DNA of 64,000 bases from Myroides sp. N17-2 (GCF_002286775.1 NZ_NSGJ01000020.1:1-64000); one strand, 5' to 3'; shown: positions 7,766-15,944, counted from the first letter of the stretch. Notes: generated by a model not told the origin, from the sequence alone. Numbers and translations: made by a program.

Positions 7766-9457
7766 ATGTCTCAGCCTAAAGCGATCTTCAGAAAGTTCTC
7801 TACAGATGTGCAGTCTATCGAACTGCCAACTAAGTTTACTTTCCCTTTTTATTACGAACCACACCCACTGACTGTCATAGCAGTAGAGGAGCTACAGCAG
7901 GAGTTAAGCTCTCACCCGCTTATCGCTCCTTTATTTGATACAGCACACGCAGACTGTCTGCCTACAGGGAAGATGTTCGGAGTATTAATCGTAAAGAATG
8001 CAGAGGGAGAACTAGGATATTTAGCTGCTTTCTCAGGGAAGTTAGGCAGTCATACTGACTTAGAAGGCTATGTTCCTTTAATATGCGACCTGTGGAATGA
8101 AGATGGTTTCTTTGCTAAAGAGGGAGAGGAAGTAACCGCTATTAATACGATCAATGCTAGAATAGAACTTCTAGAGTCTGATCCTACCTATACCTCCGCT
8201 AAAACGCTACTGAAACAACAACTAGCAGATGAAAAGCAAGCGATAGAACAGAGAAAAGCTGAACACAAAACACTTAAGAACGAACGCAAGGCTATCCGCA
8301 AGGCACAAGAACCTCTCTTGTCAGAAGAAGAATTTAAACTGCTTAATGACGACTTAGTCAGACAGAGCTTAAGAGATAAATATGAGCTCCGTGTATTGAC
8401 AGAATATTGGCAAGAGCAAGTGAGTACTACTAAAGCCATCACTGATAGCGTAGAACAAGAATTAAATACACTAAAGGAAGAACGCAAGAACAAGTCAAAT
8501 GGCTTACAACACAAGCTATTTGCTTCTTACAAATTCCTAAACTATAAAGGTGAACAACAGAGTTTACTAGACATATTTGCCAAGACTGTAGTACAGCAGC
8601 CACCAGCGGCAGCAGGAGATTGTGCAGCTCCTAAGTTGATACAGTATGCGTATGAACACGGATATATGCCTCTTGCATTAGGGGAATTTTGGTGGGGTGA
8701 ATCTCCGAAGTCTGAGATACGCAAGCACCAGCATTTCTACCCTTCTTGTCGTGGTAAGTGTGAACCTATCTTAGGGCATATGTTAGAGGGGCTAGAGGTA
8801 GAGGATAATCCTCTGTTAGTTAATCCCGCACTTAACAGACCTATCGATGTAGTCTATGAAGATGAGTACTTCGCTATCGTAAATAAACCTGAGGATTTCT
8901 TATCTGTGCCAGGTATCTATATTTTTGACTCTGTATATGAGCGTATGAGATTGCGCTATCCTGATGCGACAGGCCCCCTAATCGTACACCGATTAGATAT
9001 GCCTACATCAGGTATATTGATTATTGCTAAAGACAAGGATTCCCATAAAGTAATACAAAGTCAGTTTATCAAAAAAACACTTGAGAAGCGATATGTAGCT
9101 GTGCTAGATGGGATTATTACAGAAGATGAAGGGATAATCGAACTACCGTTACGAATAGACTTTGACGACAGACCGAGACAAATGGTTTGCTATGAATATG
9201 GTAAATATGCGAAGACACGCTATGAAGTAATCGAACGCAAAGATGGCAAAACGAAAGTGTACTTCTACCCTATTACAGGGCGTACCCATCAGTTGCGTAT
9301 GCACGCCTCACATCCTAATGGGTTAAACACACCTATCGTTGGTGATGACCTATACGGTACGAAGGCAGATAGACTATATCTACACGCTGAAAGCATCACT
9401 TTCAAACATCCGAAAACACACGAATTAATGACTTTTACTATAAAAGAGAGCTTTTAA
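7766..9457 (+). CDS. RluA-family pseudouridine synthase with a long N-terminal extension
   Basis: The C-terminal domain (about 360-563) is an RluA-type pseudouridine synthase. It has VYEDEYFAIVNKPEDFLSVPG, the catalytic HRLDMPTSGI with Asp411, and GRTHQLRMHAS near 507. It should isomerise a uridine in rRNA or tRNA. The N-terminal 350 residues are not found in classical RluA. They hold a coiled coil (about 130-245, rich in E/K/Q) and a Cys-bearing block, GDCAAPKLIQYAYEHGY then WWGESPK and FYPSCRGKCEPILGHML (Cys286, Cys328, Cys332), which suggests metal or substrate-RNA binding. This long architecture is known in Bacteroidota and some gammaproteobacteria. The target nucleotide is not predictable. 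Confidence 0.9.
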   Translation: MSQPKAIFRKFSTDVQSIELPTKFTFPFYYEPHPLTVIAVEELQQELSSHPLIAPLFDTAHADCLPTGKMFGVLIVKNAEGELGYLAAFSGKLGSHTDLEGYVPLICDLWNEDGFFAKEGEEVTAINTINARIELLESDPTYTSAKTLLKQQLADEKQAIEQRKAEHKTLKNERKAIRKAQEPLLSEEEFKLLNDDLVRQSLRDKYELRVLTEYWQEQVSTTKAITDSVEQELNTLKEERKNKSNGLQHKLFASYKFLNYKGEQQSLLDIFAKTVVQQPPAAAGDCAAPKLIQYAYEHGYMPLALGEFWWGESPKSEIRKHQHFYPSCRGKCEPILGHMLEGLEVEDNPLLVNPALNRPIDVVYEDEYFAIVNKPEDFLSVPGIYIFDSVYERMRLRYPDATGPLIVHRLDMPTSGILIIAKDKDSHKVIQSQFIKKTLEKRYVAVLDGIITEDEGIIELPLRIDFDDRPRQMVCYEYGKYAKTRYEVIERKDGKTKVYFYPITGRTHQLRMHASHPNGLNTPIVGDDLYGTKADRLYLHAESITFKHPKTHELMTFTIKESF

Positions 9458-9469
9458 GCTCTCTTTTTT
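9442..9469 (+). terminator. Terminator overlapping the end of the pseudouridine synthase gene
   Basis: Perfect 12-base inverted repeat AAAAGAGAGCTT / AAGCTCTCTTTT followed by further T. The left arm lies inside the last codons of the gene. Confidence 0.7.
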
Positions 9470-9542
9470 CATTATATTAGCTATTAACAAACACTATATC
9501 TTCTAAAATGCTTACTTAAGTTAACTTATAAACACAATTACT

Positions 9543-9738
9543 CTTGCGAAGCCTTAACGGCCTTAACGTAAAAGCGAGTGTCAATAGGTGCAAATTATGC
9601 AAAACTAGACAGTGTTTGAGCGATAGCGAGTTTGTCTAGTTTCAGAATTTGAACCGTAATTGACCGCTTTGTAGTTAGAGCCTTGACCTTTTTTGTTACT
9701 TTTTGGGGTCAAGCCAAAAAAGTAAAGAAATAAACAAA
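9543..9738 (+). repeat. Dispersed repeat family A, copy 1
   Basis: This stretch matches the reverse complement of 19193-19380. Shared blocks in order are CTTGCGAAGCCTTAA, CTTAACG, GTCAATAGGTGCAAATT, GTTTGAGCG-TAGCGAGTT, TAATTGACCGCTT, and a final CCTTGA...TTTGTTACTTTTT...TCAAG hairpin with a run of AAAAAAGTAAA. The middle is more variable than the ends. It fills most of the 318 bases between the pseudouridine synthase and the DUF445 gene and has no coding capacity. Confidence 0.75.
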
Positions 9739-9775
9739 TAGCCAATTATCTTTAAACACCTAAGCACACATTGCT

Positions 9776-11008
9776 ATGACCGAAAAGAAAAAACAATTAC
9801 AACAACATAAACGCATCGCTACAGGTCTATTTATCCTAATGGCACTAGTCTATATTATTATGGTCTATGCCATCAGACATACTCCTGCAGCTTGGATGGG
9901 ATATGTCAAAGCGTTCTCAGAGGCAGCTATGGTAGGGGCTTTGGCGGATTGGTTTGCAGTGACTGCTTTATTTAGACATCCGATGGGTATGTCTATCCCG
10001 CACACAAACCTTATCGTTAATAGCAAAAATAAAATAGGTGATAACCTCGGCGACTTCGTGACAGATAACTTCTTGACTTCTGAGAATATCCGCCCTTATG
10101 TAGAGAAAGTAGACTTAGCGAATATGATTTCTTCTTGGTTAAACAAACCTGCTAACCAAACGATATTAGAAAATGAACTAGCTACTCTAACCAAGAGAAT
10201 ATTAACAGAACTAGAGGACAAAACTATTGTCAATCTAATGATGGCAAAAGCGAAAGATGGTATCGCAGCTATTAATATACAGAGCTTCGTTTCTAAAGGA
10301 GTATCCTATGCTATCGACCAAAATGAACACAATAAACTGCTTGATATCATCCTGCCTAAAGCGCAAATCTATGTAGAAGAACACCGTCAGGAAATCTATG
10401 ATAATGTGGTAGAGAAAAAGCCTATACTAGGACTTATCGGTGGTAAAGCAGTGACGAATCAATTAATAAATGGTATCAACACTTTCTTAGAAGATATCGC
10501 TCGCGATCCGAATCACAAAATCAGAAAGGAGATTACACTTCGCTTAGAAATGTTAGCGGTAGATATAGAGGCTTCTCCATCGTGGAAAGCAAAGTTTGAC
10601 GAAATACTAAATCAATTTATCACAGATGAGAAGATCAATATGTATATGTCTGACCTGTGGCAATCTACCAAAACAAGTTTACTTGCACAGCTTGAAGATA
10701 AACGGTCTACTCTGCGCACCTATATCACTAAGAGCATCGCTCGTGTAGCAGATGATCTAGAAAACAACGAAGAGAACAAAGCTAAAATAAACAAGTGGAT
10801 ACAGCATACCATTTATAAAGTAGCGCTTAAAAATACCAAAGAAGTAGGGCAACTAATCCGCAACACTGTAGATAGTTGGGATGGTCAGGAGCTAAGCGAC
10901 AAGCTAGAACTAGAGGTAGGTAAAGACTTACAGTACATCCGTATCAACGGAACTATCGTAGGAGGTCTAGTAGGACTATTGATCTACATTATCACTTCAT
11001 ATCTTTAA
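9776..11008 (+). CDS. DUF445-family membrane protein
   Basis: A 410-residue protein with a membrane helix near the N-terminus (about 16-33, LFILMALVYIIMVYAI) and a second at the extreme C-terminus (about 390-409, IVGGLVGLLIYIITSY). Between them lies a long helical region. The segment FSEAAMVGALADWFAVTALFRHP is the hallmark of the DUF445/YjiN family, as is the following PHTNLIVNSKNKIGDNLGDFV. The topology places the helical body on one side of the inner membrane, tethered at both ends. Function in the family is unresolved. No promoter is obvious because the upstream region is filled by repeat A. Confidence 0.9.
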   Translation: MTEKKKQLQQHKRIATGLFILMALVYIIMVYAIRHTPAAWMGYVKAFSEAAMVGALADWFAVTALFRHPMGMSIPHTNLIVNSKNKIGDNLGDFVTDNFLTSENIRPYVEKVDLANMISSWLNKPANQTILENELATLTKRILTELEDKTIVNLMMAKAKDGIAAINIQSFVSKGVSYAIDQNEHNKLLDIILPKAQIYVEEHRQEIYDNVVEKKPILGLIGGKAVTNQLINGINTFLEDIARDPNHKIRKEITLRLEMLAVDIEASPSWKAKFDEILNQFITDEKINMYMSDLWQSTKTSLLAQLEDKRSTLRTYITKSIARVADDLENNEENKAKINKWIQHTIYKVALKNTKEVGQLIRNTVDSWDGQELSDKLELEVGKDLQYIRINGTIVGGLVGLLIYIITSYL

Positions 11009-11143
11009 TGAGAAACCAAAACAATCTCAACTAAATACTACACCCTCTATGTAAGGTATATTTATTTTCTTAAATTTGCATTATACTTTGATTATAAACA
11101 AAGTATCAAAAATTAAGGCATCAGATTTTAGAATAATACTAAA
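11009..11143. other. Spacer with an isolated TAnnTTTG box
   Basis: First part of a 567-base gene-free stretch. TAAATTTG at 11071-11078 matches a -7 element but has no TTTG partner at the right distance and no gene behind it. It is followed by a short inverted repeat ATACTTTG / CAAAGTAT (about 11083-11106). Confidence 0.3.
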
Positions 11144-11298
11144 ACCGTAAATCTGCAACTACCATTTACTGCGTATAAATTCTACTTCACATAGCTTCAC
11201 TTTGCTCTAAAACCACACTACAGTGTGTTCTTATCGCTAATCTTGCTCTGTTTTGTATAATTCATTCTCGTTTAAACGTTATTTGCAGATTTGAGGTA
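11144..11298 (-). repeat. MITE-like repeat family B, copy 1
   Basis: About 154 bases with imperfect terminal inverted repeats (left TAAATCTGCAA, right end in complement CAAATCTGCAA). In reverse complement it aligns end to end with copies at 12965 and 60117. Shared internal blocks are AACGTTTAAACGAGAATGAAT, ACAAAACAGAGCAAGATTAG, a small palindrome CACACTGTAGTGTG, GTAGAATTTAT and GTAAATGGTAGTTGC. No reading frame of useful length. It sits between two convergent genes. Confidence 0.85.
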
Positions 11299-11310
11299 AA
11301 CAAATAATCA

Positions 11311-11357
11311 AAAAAAAGACAGATTATCTCAATCAATAGGTAATCTGTCTTTTTTTG
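11311..11357. terminator. Perfect 16-base stem with A and T tracts
   Basis: AAAAAAAGACAGATTA pairs perfectly with TAATCTGTCTTTTTTT around a 14-base loop, giving a terminator-like structure usable on either strand. It is more than 300 bases past the DUF445 stop codon, which has no closer terminator. Confidence 0.55.
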
Positions 11358-11384
11358 TATCTTGTTTTGTATCTTGTTTTGGGT

Positions 11385-11455
11385 GAGTCCATAGTGACTC
11401 CATAATGAGTCCATAGTGACTCCATTAAAAGGACTGTTTTAATGGAGTCACTATG
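11385..11455. repeat. Tandem and inverted repeats of a GAGTCCATAGTGACTCCAT unit
   Basis: The 19-base unit occurs twice with a period of 22 (11385-11403 and 11407-11425). The second copy is then part of a perfect 19-base inverted repeat, CATAGTGACTCCATTAAAA at 11412-11430 against its complement at 11437-11455 with a six-base loop. Each unit is also a small hairpin (GAGTC/GACTC). Just upstream, TTTTGTATCTTG is repeated in tandem (about 11353-11379). Confidence 0.7.
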
Positions 11456-11508
11456 TACCCACGATGCTATCAATATCTAATCATTGAAAATCAGATAGCA
11501 ACTATAAC

Positions 11509-11548
11509 CACAAAAGGGCTGTAACGCATACGTTACAGCCCTTTTGTG
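11509..11548 (-). terminator. Terminator of the 252-residue secreted protein gene
   Basis: Perfect 18-base stem CACAAAAGGGCTGTAACG with its complement around a four-base loop, 28 bases past the stop codon of the minus-strand gene. T tracts are only four bases long on either strand. Confidence 0.6.
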
Positions 11549-11575
11549 ATTACTCTTATTTAAATTTTACAGCTA

Positions 11576-12334
11576 CTAATTATCAGATAATCCAGTTAGA
11601 TTTCTTTCCTTACCTTCACTGTCCTTAATGATGATAACCACCTCATGACGTACAGTAGATTCAGGATTATCCATTAAGATAGTAATAGTCTCTTGTGTCT
11701 TTCTATCTTTAAACTCAAGCACTCTATTAGCCATTGTCCCTTGTATATCTTCAGTTCCCTCTAATACTTGATCAGGTGCTTCTGCCATCGTTTTACCATC
11801 AATCCAAATCACTAGACGCATCACGTCTTTGTTTTTTCTATCTACACGCCAGATATCTTGACCTACTTTTATAACAGCATACGGAGCTAAGAACTTATTT
11901 ACACTGCGGTGTATTCTTTTTTTATCCGCTTGAATTAGCGAATTTCTTAGATCTTTCTCTGCTTCTGTCTGATCATTAATGCGGAAAATATCTCCATCCT
12001 CTGTCAGCCACATTCTTCCAAGATCAAACATAATTCCTCTCCACCTCATTGGGCTATATTCTGCGATAACAGAGTGCGCTATCTTAGCAGAAAACTCAGG
12101 TATAAATAACTGTTCAAAGCGACTCACAAATTCGAACTCTGTAGTAATCTCAGGTATTGGGTATTCTCTCTTTAAAGGATAAACCACACGCTTAGCAATT
12201 CCCTCTCTATCTTCATTCTCAAACAAAGACATTAAAGACTCAATCTTCATTACAGTAGTTGGAGCGATAGTGCTCTCTTGACTAACCCCCTTAAATCCTA
12301 TTAAAAGGAACAATATAGCTAACGCTTTTTTCAT
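11576..12334 (-). CDS. Secreted hypothetical protein, 252 residues
   Basis: An exported protein with a signal peptide (hydrophobic residues 4-16, cleavage after about GVSQ at 20). I do not recognise a family. Residues 35-130 include REGIAKRVVYPLKREYPIPE and VIAEYSPMRWRGIMFDLGRMWL, the kind of segment seen in periplasmic proteins that process or sense peptidoglycan or store a lumenal value. The C-terminal part is strand-rich (VKVGQDIWRVD, MRLVIWIDGKTM, HEVVIIIKDSEG). It starts two bases after the stop codon of the 164-residue gene upstream, so the two are almost certainly one operon. Confidence 0.75.
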   Translation of the reverse strand: MKKALAILFLLIGFKGVSQESTIAPTTVMKIESLMSLFENEDREGIAKRVVYPLKREYPIPEITTEFEFVSRFEQLFIPEFSAKIAHSVIAEYSPMRWRGIMFDLGRMWLTEDGDIFRINDQTEAEKDLRNSLIQADKKRIHRSVNKFLAPYAVIKVGQDIWRVDRKNKDVMRLVIWIDGKTMAEAPDQVLEGTEDIQGTMANRVLEFKDRKTQETITILMDNPESTVRHEVVIIIKDSEGKERNLTGLSDN

Positions 12335-12336
12335 AT

Positions 12337-12831
12337 TTATGCTTTGTTTTTTAACTCTTCTAAACGATTGCGCATGTGTTCTGATAACATCTTCTGTACC
12401 TCAGTATCTAACTCTGTTTCCTTTAGATAATCGAAGTAAACAATCAATTCTTCTAATCGTTCTGTACTTAAATTTATTCTTGCTGTACTTAAGAATGTAT
12501 CAAATGAGATATGAGCCGCACATAGATAATCATATAAGTATTCTGTCCCTCCACGTTCTAATAAAGTTTCTGCTAATAAATGAAACTTGTTATAGACCGA
12601 AAAGTTTAGTTTAGTAACCATTCCCAAGTTGATAAATAACTCTCTTAACAACACCAAATCAACTGTATCTAACTGTTCGCAAACTAACTCTGCTATTTGT
12701 ATTCTAAACAGGTAATTGTCATCTTTAAACTTACCACCGTACTTTCCGTTCCATTCCACAGCGATCCACTCACTATCAGACGGGGAATAATTATCTATAA
12801 AACTTTGAAAATCATCACTAATCACTTGCAT
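12337..12831 (-). CDS. Hypothetical cytoplasmic protein, first gene of a two-gene operon
   Basis: A 164-residue acidic, helical protein without signal or membrane segments and with no family I can name. It carries a DYLKETELDTEVQKMLSEHMR helix near the end. The annotated ATG at 12831 lies only one base after an unusually good Shine-Dalgarno sequence, AGGAGG. The GTG two codons later would have a seven-base spacing and may be the true start. It is followed after two bases by the secreted 252-residue protein, so the pair may act together. A TATTTTTG box on the minus strand, about 35-45 bases upstream, could be the -7 element. Confidence 0.72.
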   Translation of the reverse strand: MQVISDDFQSFIDNYSPSDSEWIAVEWNGKYGGKFKDDNYLFRIQIAELVCEQLDTVDLVLLRELFINLGMVTKLNFSVYNKFHLLAETLLERGGTEYLYDYLCAAHISFDTFLSTARINLSTERLEELIVYFDYLKETELDTEVQKMLSEHMRNRLEELKNKA

Positions 12832-12908
12832 ACCTCCTTACTTTTTTATTTCTACTTCGAGAAGCAAAAATACAATTAAAAACAAGACGTTTTTCATTAC
12901 TTATCTAC

Positions 12909-12950
12909 AAAAAAAAGAGAAGTAACAACTATATTAGCTATTACTTCTCT
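12909..12950 (-). terminator. Terminator downstream of the DUF4261 gene and a family B repeat
   Basis: Perfect stem AGAGAAGTAA / TTACTTCTCT, with eight T following on the minus strand. A family B repeat lies between this terminator and the DUF4261 gene, so the repeat is probably transcribed. Confidence 0.55.
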
Positions 12951-12964
12951 TCGTTTAATTGTAG

Positions 12965-13118
12965 ACCTTAAATCCGCAAATAACGTTTAAACGAGAATAA
13001 ATAATACAAAACAGAGCAAGATTAGTGATTAAAGCACACTCTAGTGTGGTTTAAGAATTAATTAAAGCTATGTAAAGTAGAACTTATTCGTAGTAAATGG
13101 TAGTTGCTGATCTAAGGT
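12965..13118 (+). repeat. MITE-like repeat family B, copy 2
   Basis: About 154 bases, opening with ACCTTAAATCCGCAAATAAC and closing with GTTGCTGATCTAAGGTT, which are imperfect inverted repeats of each other. The internal blocks match copies at 11144 (inverted) and 60117. The central palindrome here is CACACTCTAGTGTG. It starts after the DUF4261 stop codon, within 25 bases of it. Confidence 0.85.
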
Positions 13119-13140
13119 TGTATAAATGTAAGTGTACTCC

Positions 13141-13947
13141 TTAATCTACTTTCAGATTAATCACAGTACGGCGTGGCTGTGAACTCGCAAACTGTTTTTG
13201 ACATAGCCATTTGCTTCCTGCTTCTAGTCCTTCTATCGTATGTCCATCTTCTATTACATCTCCTGCCTCCATTAGATAGTAAGCGTAGTCCCATAGGCGA
13301 CTTGCTACATCATTAAGAATAGCTTCATCATCATAGAAGAATTGGAAATCTGAGACACCTAAAGCGTGAAGCCCTACTGTATCCATCAATAAACTTCCGT
13401 GTTCCGGTTCCTCCACATTATATAAACGCACGTTAATCATTAAATCAAGACCAACATAGTTAGGATCTAAACAGTCAGCCATAAACACTTCCGGATTGAT
13501 TAACTTCTCTCCATGCTCTGAAACGATAACGGTTGGTTTAGACACCTTTGCCATTGCAAATAACATCTGTTGCATCAAGACGATTCTCACTCGTGGCTCA
13601 AGGCTACGACTTAAAAAGTCTGTCACTAATATCTCATAGTTACACTTCGCTAATGCATCTGCACCTTCTTCCCAATGCCAATTCTGCTCTGTATACTTGC
13701 CGTCTATCTTTTTGATACTATCATCTTCAGCGTGCATAACCACACACTGCGCAGGTACAATTCCTTCTTCAAACTCTACTTCACAGTCAGGAAAAGTAAA
13801 CACATTTGCCTCTTCAGCTAATGTCACATTAGGAAACACCTTGTGCAATTCTGTTAATACTGCTTGCAAATCTATGGATGGTTTAGTTTCGAATAATAAT
13901 CTAAACATCATCATCTTTGGGTTGTTGCCTAATTTTTTACTTGCCAT
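13141..13947 (-). CDS. DUF4261 domain-containing protein
   Basis: A 268-residue cytosolic protein. The central part has the features of DUF4261: EILVTDFLSRSLEPRVR, then a conserved stretch GLDLMINVRLYNVEEPEHGS, then VGLHALGVSDFQFFY. The C-terminal ending ASRLWDYAYYLMEAGDVIEDGH is also typical. The family is widespread in Firmicutes and Bacteroidota and is uncharacterised. It stands alone, with a family B repeat and a terminator behind it. The domain call is from memory of the family and would be settled by a Pfam scan. Confidence 0.8.
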   Translation of the reverse strand: MASKKLGNNPKMMMFRLLFETKPSIDLQAVLTELHKVFPNVTLAEEANVFTFPDCEVEFEEGIVPAQCVVMHAEDDSIKKIDGKYTEQNWHWEEGADALAKCNYEILVTDFLSRSLEPRVRIVLMQQMLFAMAKVSKPTVIVSEHGEKLINPEVFMADCLDPNYVGLDLMINVRLYNVEEPEHGSLLMDTVGLHALGVSDFQFFYDDEAILNDVASRLWDYAYYLMEAGDVIEDGHTIEGLEAGSKWLCQKQFASSQPRRTVINLKVD

Positions 13948-14059
13948 ATCTATTTTAGTTTGTTTTATACTTTTCTTTAATAAAGTTTAAAATTACGAAA
14001 TTACAAGGACTAAAAGCTGAGTAATGTCACCTTATTCAAAAAAACGAAATACAACGTAC

Positions 14060-14452
14060 CTATACCTTATTTTGTAGTAGTAACTTCTGTATATCATACC
14101 CCAATTCTACTAATAGTTGCAGGCCATCTAATGTTAGTGAAGCATTCTCGGGATTCCACCCTTGACTTAATCCATAATCTAACGCCTGACGAATAAACAG
14201 AGGGCGATTTAAATTGACCACTATCTCTTTCTGAAGCATTTTATTATAAAGTAAAGCTCCGTGATTTAATGGATTACCAACATAATAATCATCTAACGTC
14301 CTAAAGTGAACTAGCAACGCATACTTACTCTTCTTATCTATAAAAATGCGCATCGTGAAGATACTCTCTTCCGTCTCTGACAAATAAGTGGCACCTGTAC
14401 TATATAAGTATACGGTTTCATTAACCGTTAATGTTCTTAGTTTCTTCTTCAT
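14060..14452 (-). CDS. Hypothetical protein, 130 residues
   Basis: A small soluble protein with no recognisable domain. It opens with KKKLRTLTVNETVYLYST, a strand-rich lead, and ends with a helical segment ENASLTLDGLQLLVELGYDI. The strand-rich first half suggests a compact alpha/beta fold. It lies 63 bases downstream of hisS on the same strand with a good terminator between, so it is probably expressed from its own promoter or by readthrough. Confidence 0.65.
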   Translation of the reverse strand: MKKKLRTLTVNETVYLYSTGATYLSETEESIFTMRIFIDKKSKYALLVHFRTLDDYYVGNPLNHGALLYNKMLQKEIVVNLNRPLFIRQALDYGLSQGWNPENASLTLDGLQLLVELGYDIQKLLLQNKV

Positions 14453-14458
14453 AGATAT

Positions 14459-14491
14459 AAAAAAAGGTATGTGAAGTTACTCACATACCTT
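14459..14491 (-). terminator. Terminator of hisS
   Basis: Minus-strand stem AAGGTATGTGA / TCACATACCTT followed by seven T, 25 bases past the hisS stop codon. Confidence 0.75.
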
Positions 14492-14515
14492 ATATTAATC
14501 AAGCTTAATGCTTCT

Positions 14516-15886
14516 TTATTTTAGTTTCTCTATTAGCTCTTCTAGCGATAATACAGCCTGTTCACCTGAAGCTAAATCCTTTAGTGTATATTTCTGATCA
14601 GCCATTTCTTGTGATCCTACTAATACAGCAAATGGAATTGCTTTCTTATCAGCGAATTGGAATTGCTTACCTACTTTCGCTTTATCAGGGTATATTTCTG
14701 TACGGATACCTGCATCTCTAAGTTTCATTACTGCTTGCATTCCGTAGCTCATTTCTTCTTCACCCATATTAAGGAACATCGCTTTAGAAGATGTACTCAC
14801 TGTCTCAGGGAACAAGTTAAGCTCTTCCATCACTAGATAGATACGATCTAATCCGAATGAGATACCTACTCCGCTCATATCTTTTAATCCGAAGATACCT
14901 GTAAGGTCATCATAACGACCACCTCCACCGATAGAACCAAGCTGTACTGTCTCAGGTGCTCCGATCTCGAATATCGCTCCTGTGTAATAGTTAAGCCCAC
15001 GAGCTAAAGTTACATCTAGGTTTAGCTTCGCTGTCTGTAGCCCGATAAGCGCTACTTCTTTTCCTACGAATGCTAACTCTTCCACACCTTTAAGTCCTAC
15101 TTCTGATGAAGCTAACATAATGCGTAGTTTATCTAGTTTCTCTTCGAATGTACCTGTGAAGTTAAATAATGCTTTTACTTTATCGATAGCCTCTTCAGAG
15201 ATACCCTTTTCAGTCATCTCTTTTCTCACTCCTTCTTCACCGATTTTATCTAGTTTATCAAGAGCGACAGTGAAGTCGATTAGTTTATCACTTGCATCGA
15301 TCACCTCAGCGATACCTGCTAATATCTTTCTATTGTTTAATTTAATTGTTACTCCGTGTACTCCCAACGCTGTAAATACTCTATCGTATAACGTCACGAA
15401 CTCCACTTCTTGCCATAATGATGTAGATCCGATCACGTCAGCGTCACACTGATAGAACTCTCTATATCTCCCTTTTTGAGGGCGGTCAGCACGCCATACA
15501 GGTTGCATTTGGTAACGTTTAAAAGGGAAGTCTAACTCATTTTGGTGCATTACTACGTAACGAGCGAAAGGAACAGTCAAGTCATAACGCAATGCTTTCT
15601 CAGAGATTTGGTTAGTTAGTTTAAGACTATTCTTACTCTCTAACGCAGCGTCATCTACTTTACTCAAATAATCACCTGAGTTTAATATCTTAAAAATTAA
15701 GCGATCACCTTCTTCACCATACTTACCTAATAGCGTATCAAGGTTCTCAAAAGAAGGAGTCTCGATGGGATGGAAACCAAATTTCTCAAATCCATGTCGG
15801 ATAGTTTGCATGATGTATTGTCTTCTTGCTACTTCTGTTGGAGAAAAGTCTCTTGTACCTTTTGGTATTCCAGGTTTCTTTGCCAT
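14516..15886 (-). CDS. hisS: Histidyl-tRNA synthetase
   Basis: Class II aminoacyl-tRNA synthetase that charges tRNA-His. The 456-residue length is normal for the family. Motif 1 begins near GTRDFSPTEVARRQYI. Motif 2 covers QPVWRADRPQKGRYREFYQCD. The histidine-binding signature RGLNYYTGAIFE and the loop GSIGGGGRYDDL follow, then motif 3 with GVGISFGLDRIYL. The C-terminal anticodon-binding domain runs from about residue 360. It is transcribed as a single gene with a promoter-like sequence upstream and a strong terminator downstream. Confidence 0.98.
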   Translation of the reverse strand: MAKKPGIPKGTRDFSPTEVARRQYIMQTIRHGFEKFGFHPIETPSFENLDTLLGKYGEEGDRLIFKILNSGDYLSKVDDAALESKNSLKLTNQISEKALRYDLTVPFARYVVMHQNELDFPFKRYQMQPVWRADRPQKGRYREFYQCDADVIGSTSLWQEVEFVTLYDRVFTALGVHGVTIKLNNRKILAGIAEVIDASDKLIDFTVALDKLDKIGEEGVRKEMTEKGISEEAIDKVKALFNFTGTFEEKLDKLRIMLASSEVGLKGVEELAFVGKEVALIGLQTAKLNLDVTLARGLNYYTGAIFEIGAPETVQLGSIGGGGRYDDLTGIFGLKDMSGVGISFGLDRIYLVMEELNLFPETVSTSSKAMFLNMGEEEMSYGMQAVMKLRDAGIRTEIYPDKAKVGKQFQFADKKAIPFAVLVGSQEMADQKYTLKDLASGEQAVLSLEELIEKLK

Positions 15887-15917
15887 CTCTGTTTAATTTT
15901 TATGTATTATTAATACA

Positions 15918-15944
15918 CAAAATTACTACTTTTTTTAAAATCAA
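15918..15944 (-). promoter_or_regulatory. Probable promoter of hisS
   Basis: On the minus strand, -7 box TAATTTTG (15925-15918) matches TAnnTTTG. A TTG lies 16 bases upstream, slightly closer than the usual 17-23. The start codon is 31 bases downstream of the -7 box. Confidence 0.45.

Noticed and set aside
8188..8514. Minus-strand Cys- and Ser-rich 108-residue frame inside the pseudouridine synthase gene
   Set aside because: It is the shadow of the coiled-coil region; Ser/Cys/Leu-rich composition is typical of antisense frames over Lys/Glu-rich DNA.
11385..11455. CRISPR-like array
   Set aside because: Only two units with a 22-base period and no spacers; no cas genes nearby.
15120..15452. 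Plus-strand 110-residue frame opposite hisS
   Set aside because: Overlaps the whole middle of hisS; Ser-rich antisense composition; no start signals.
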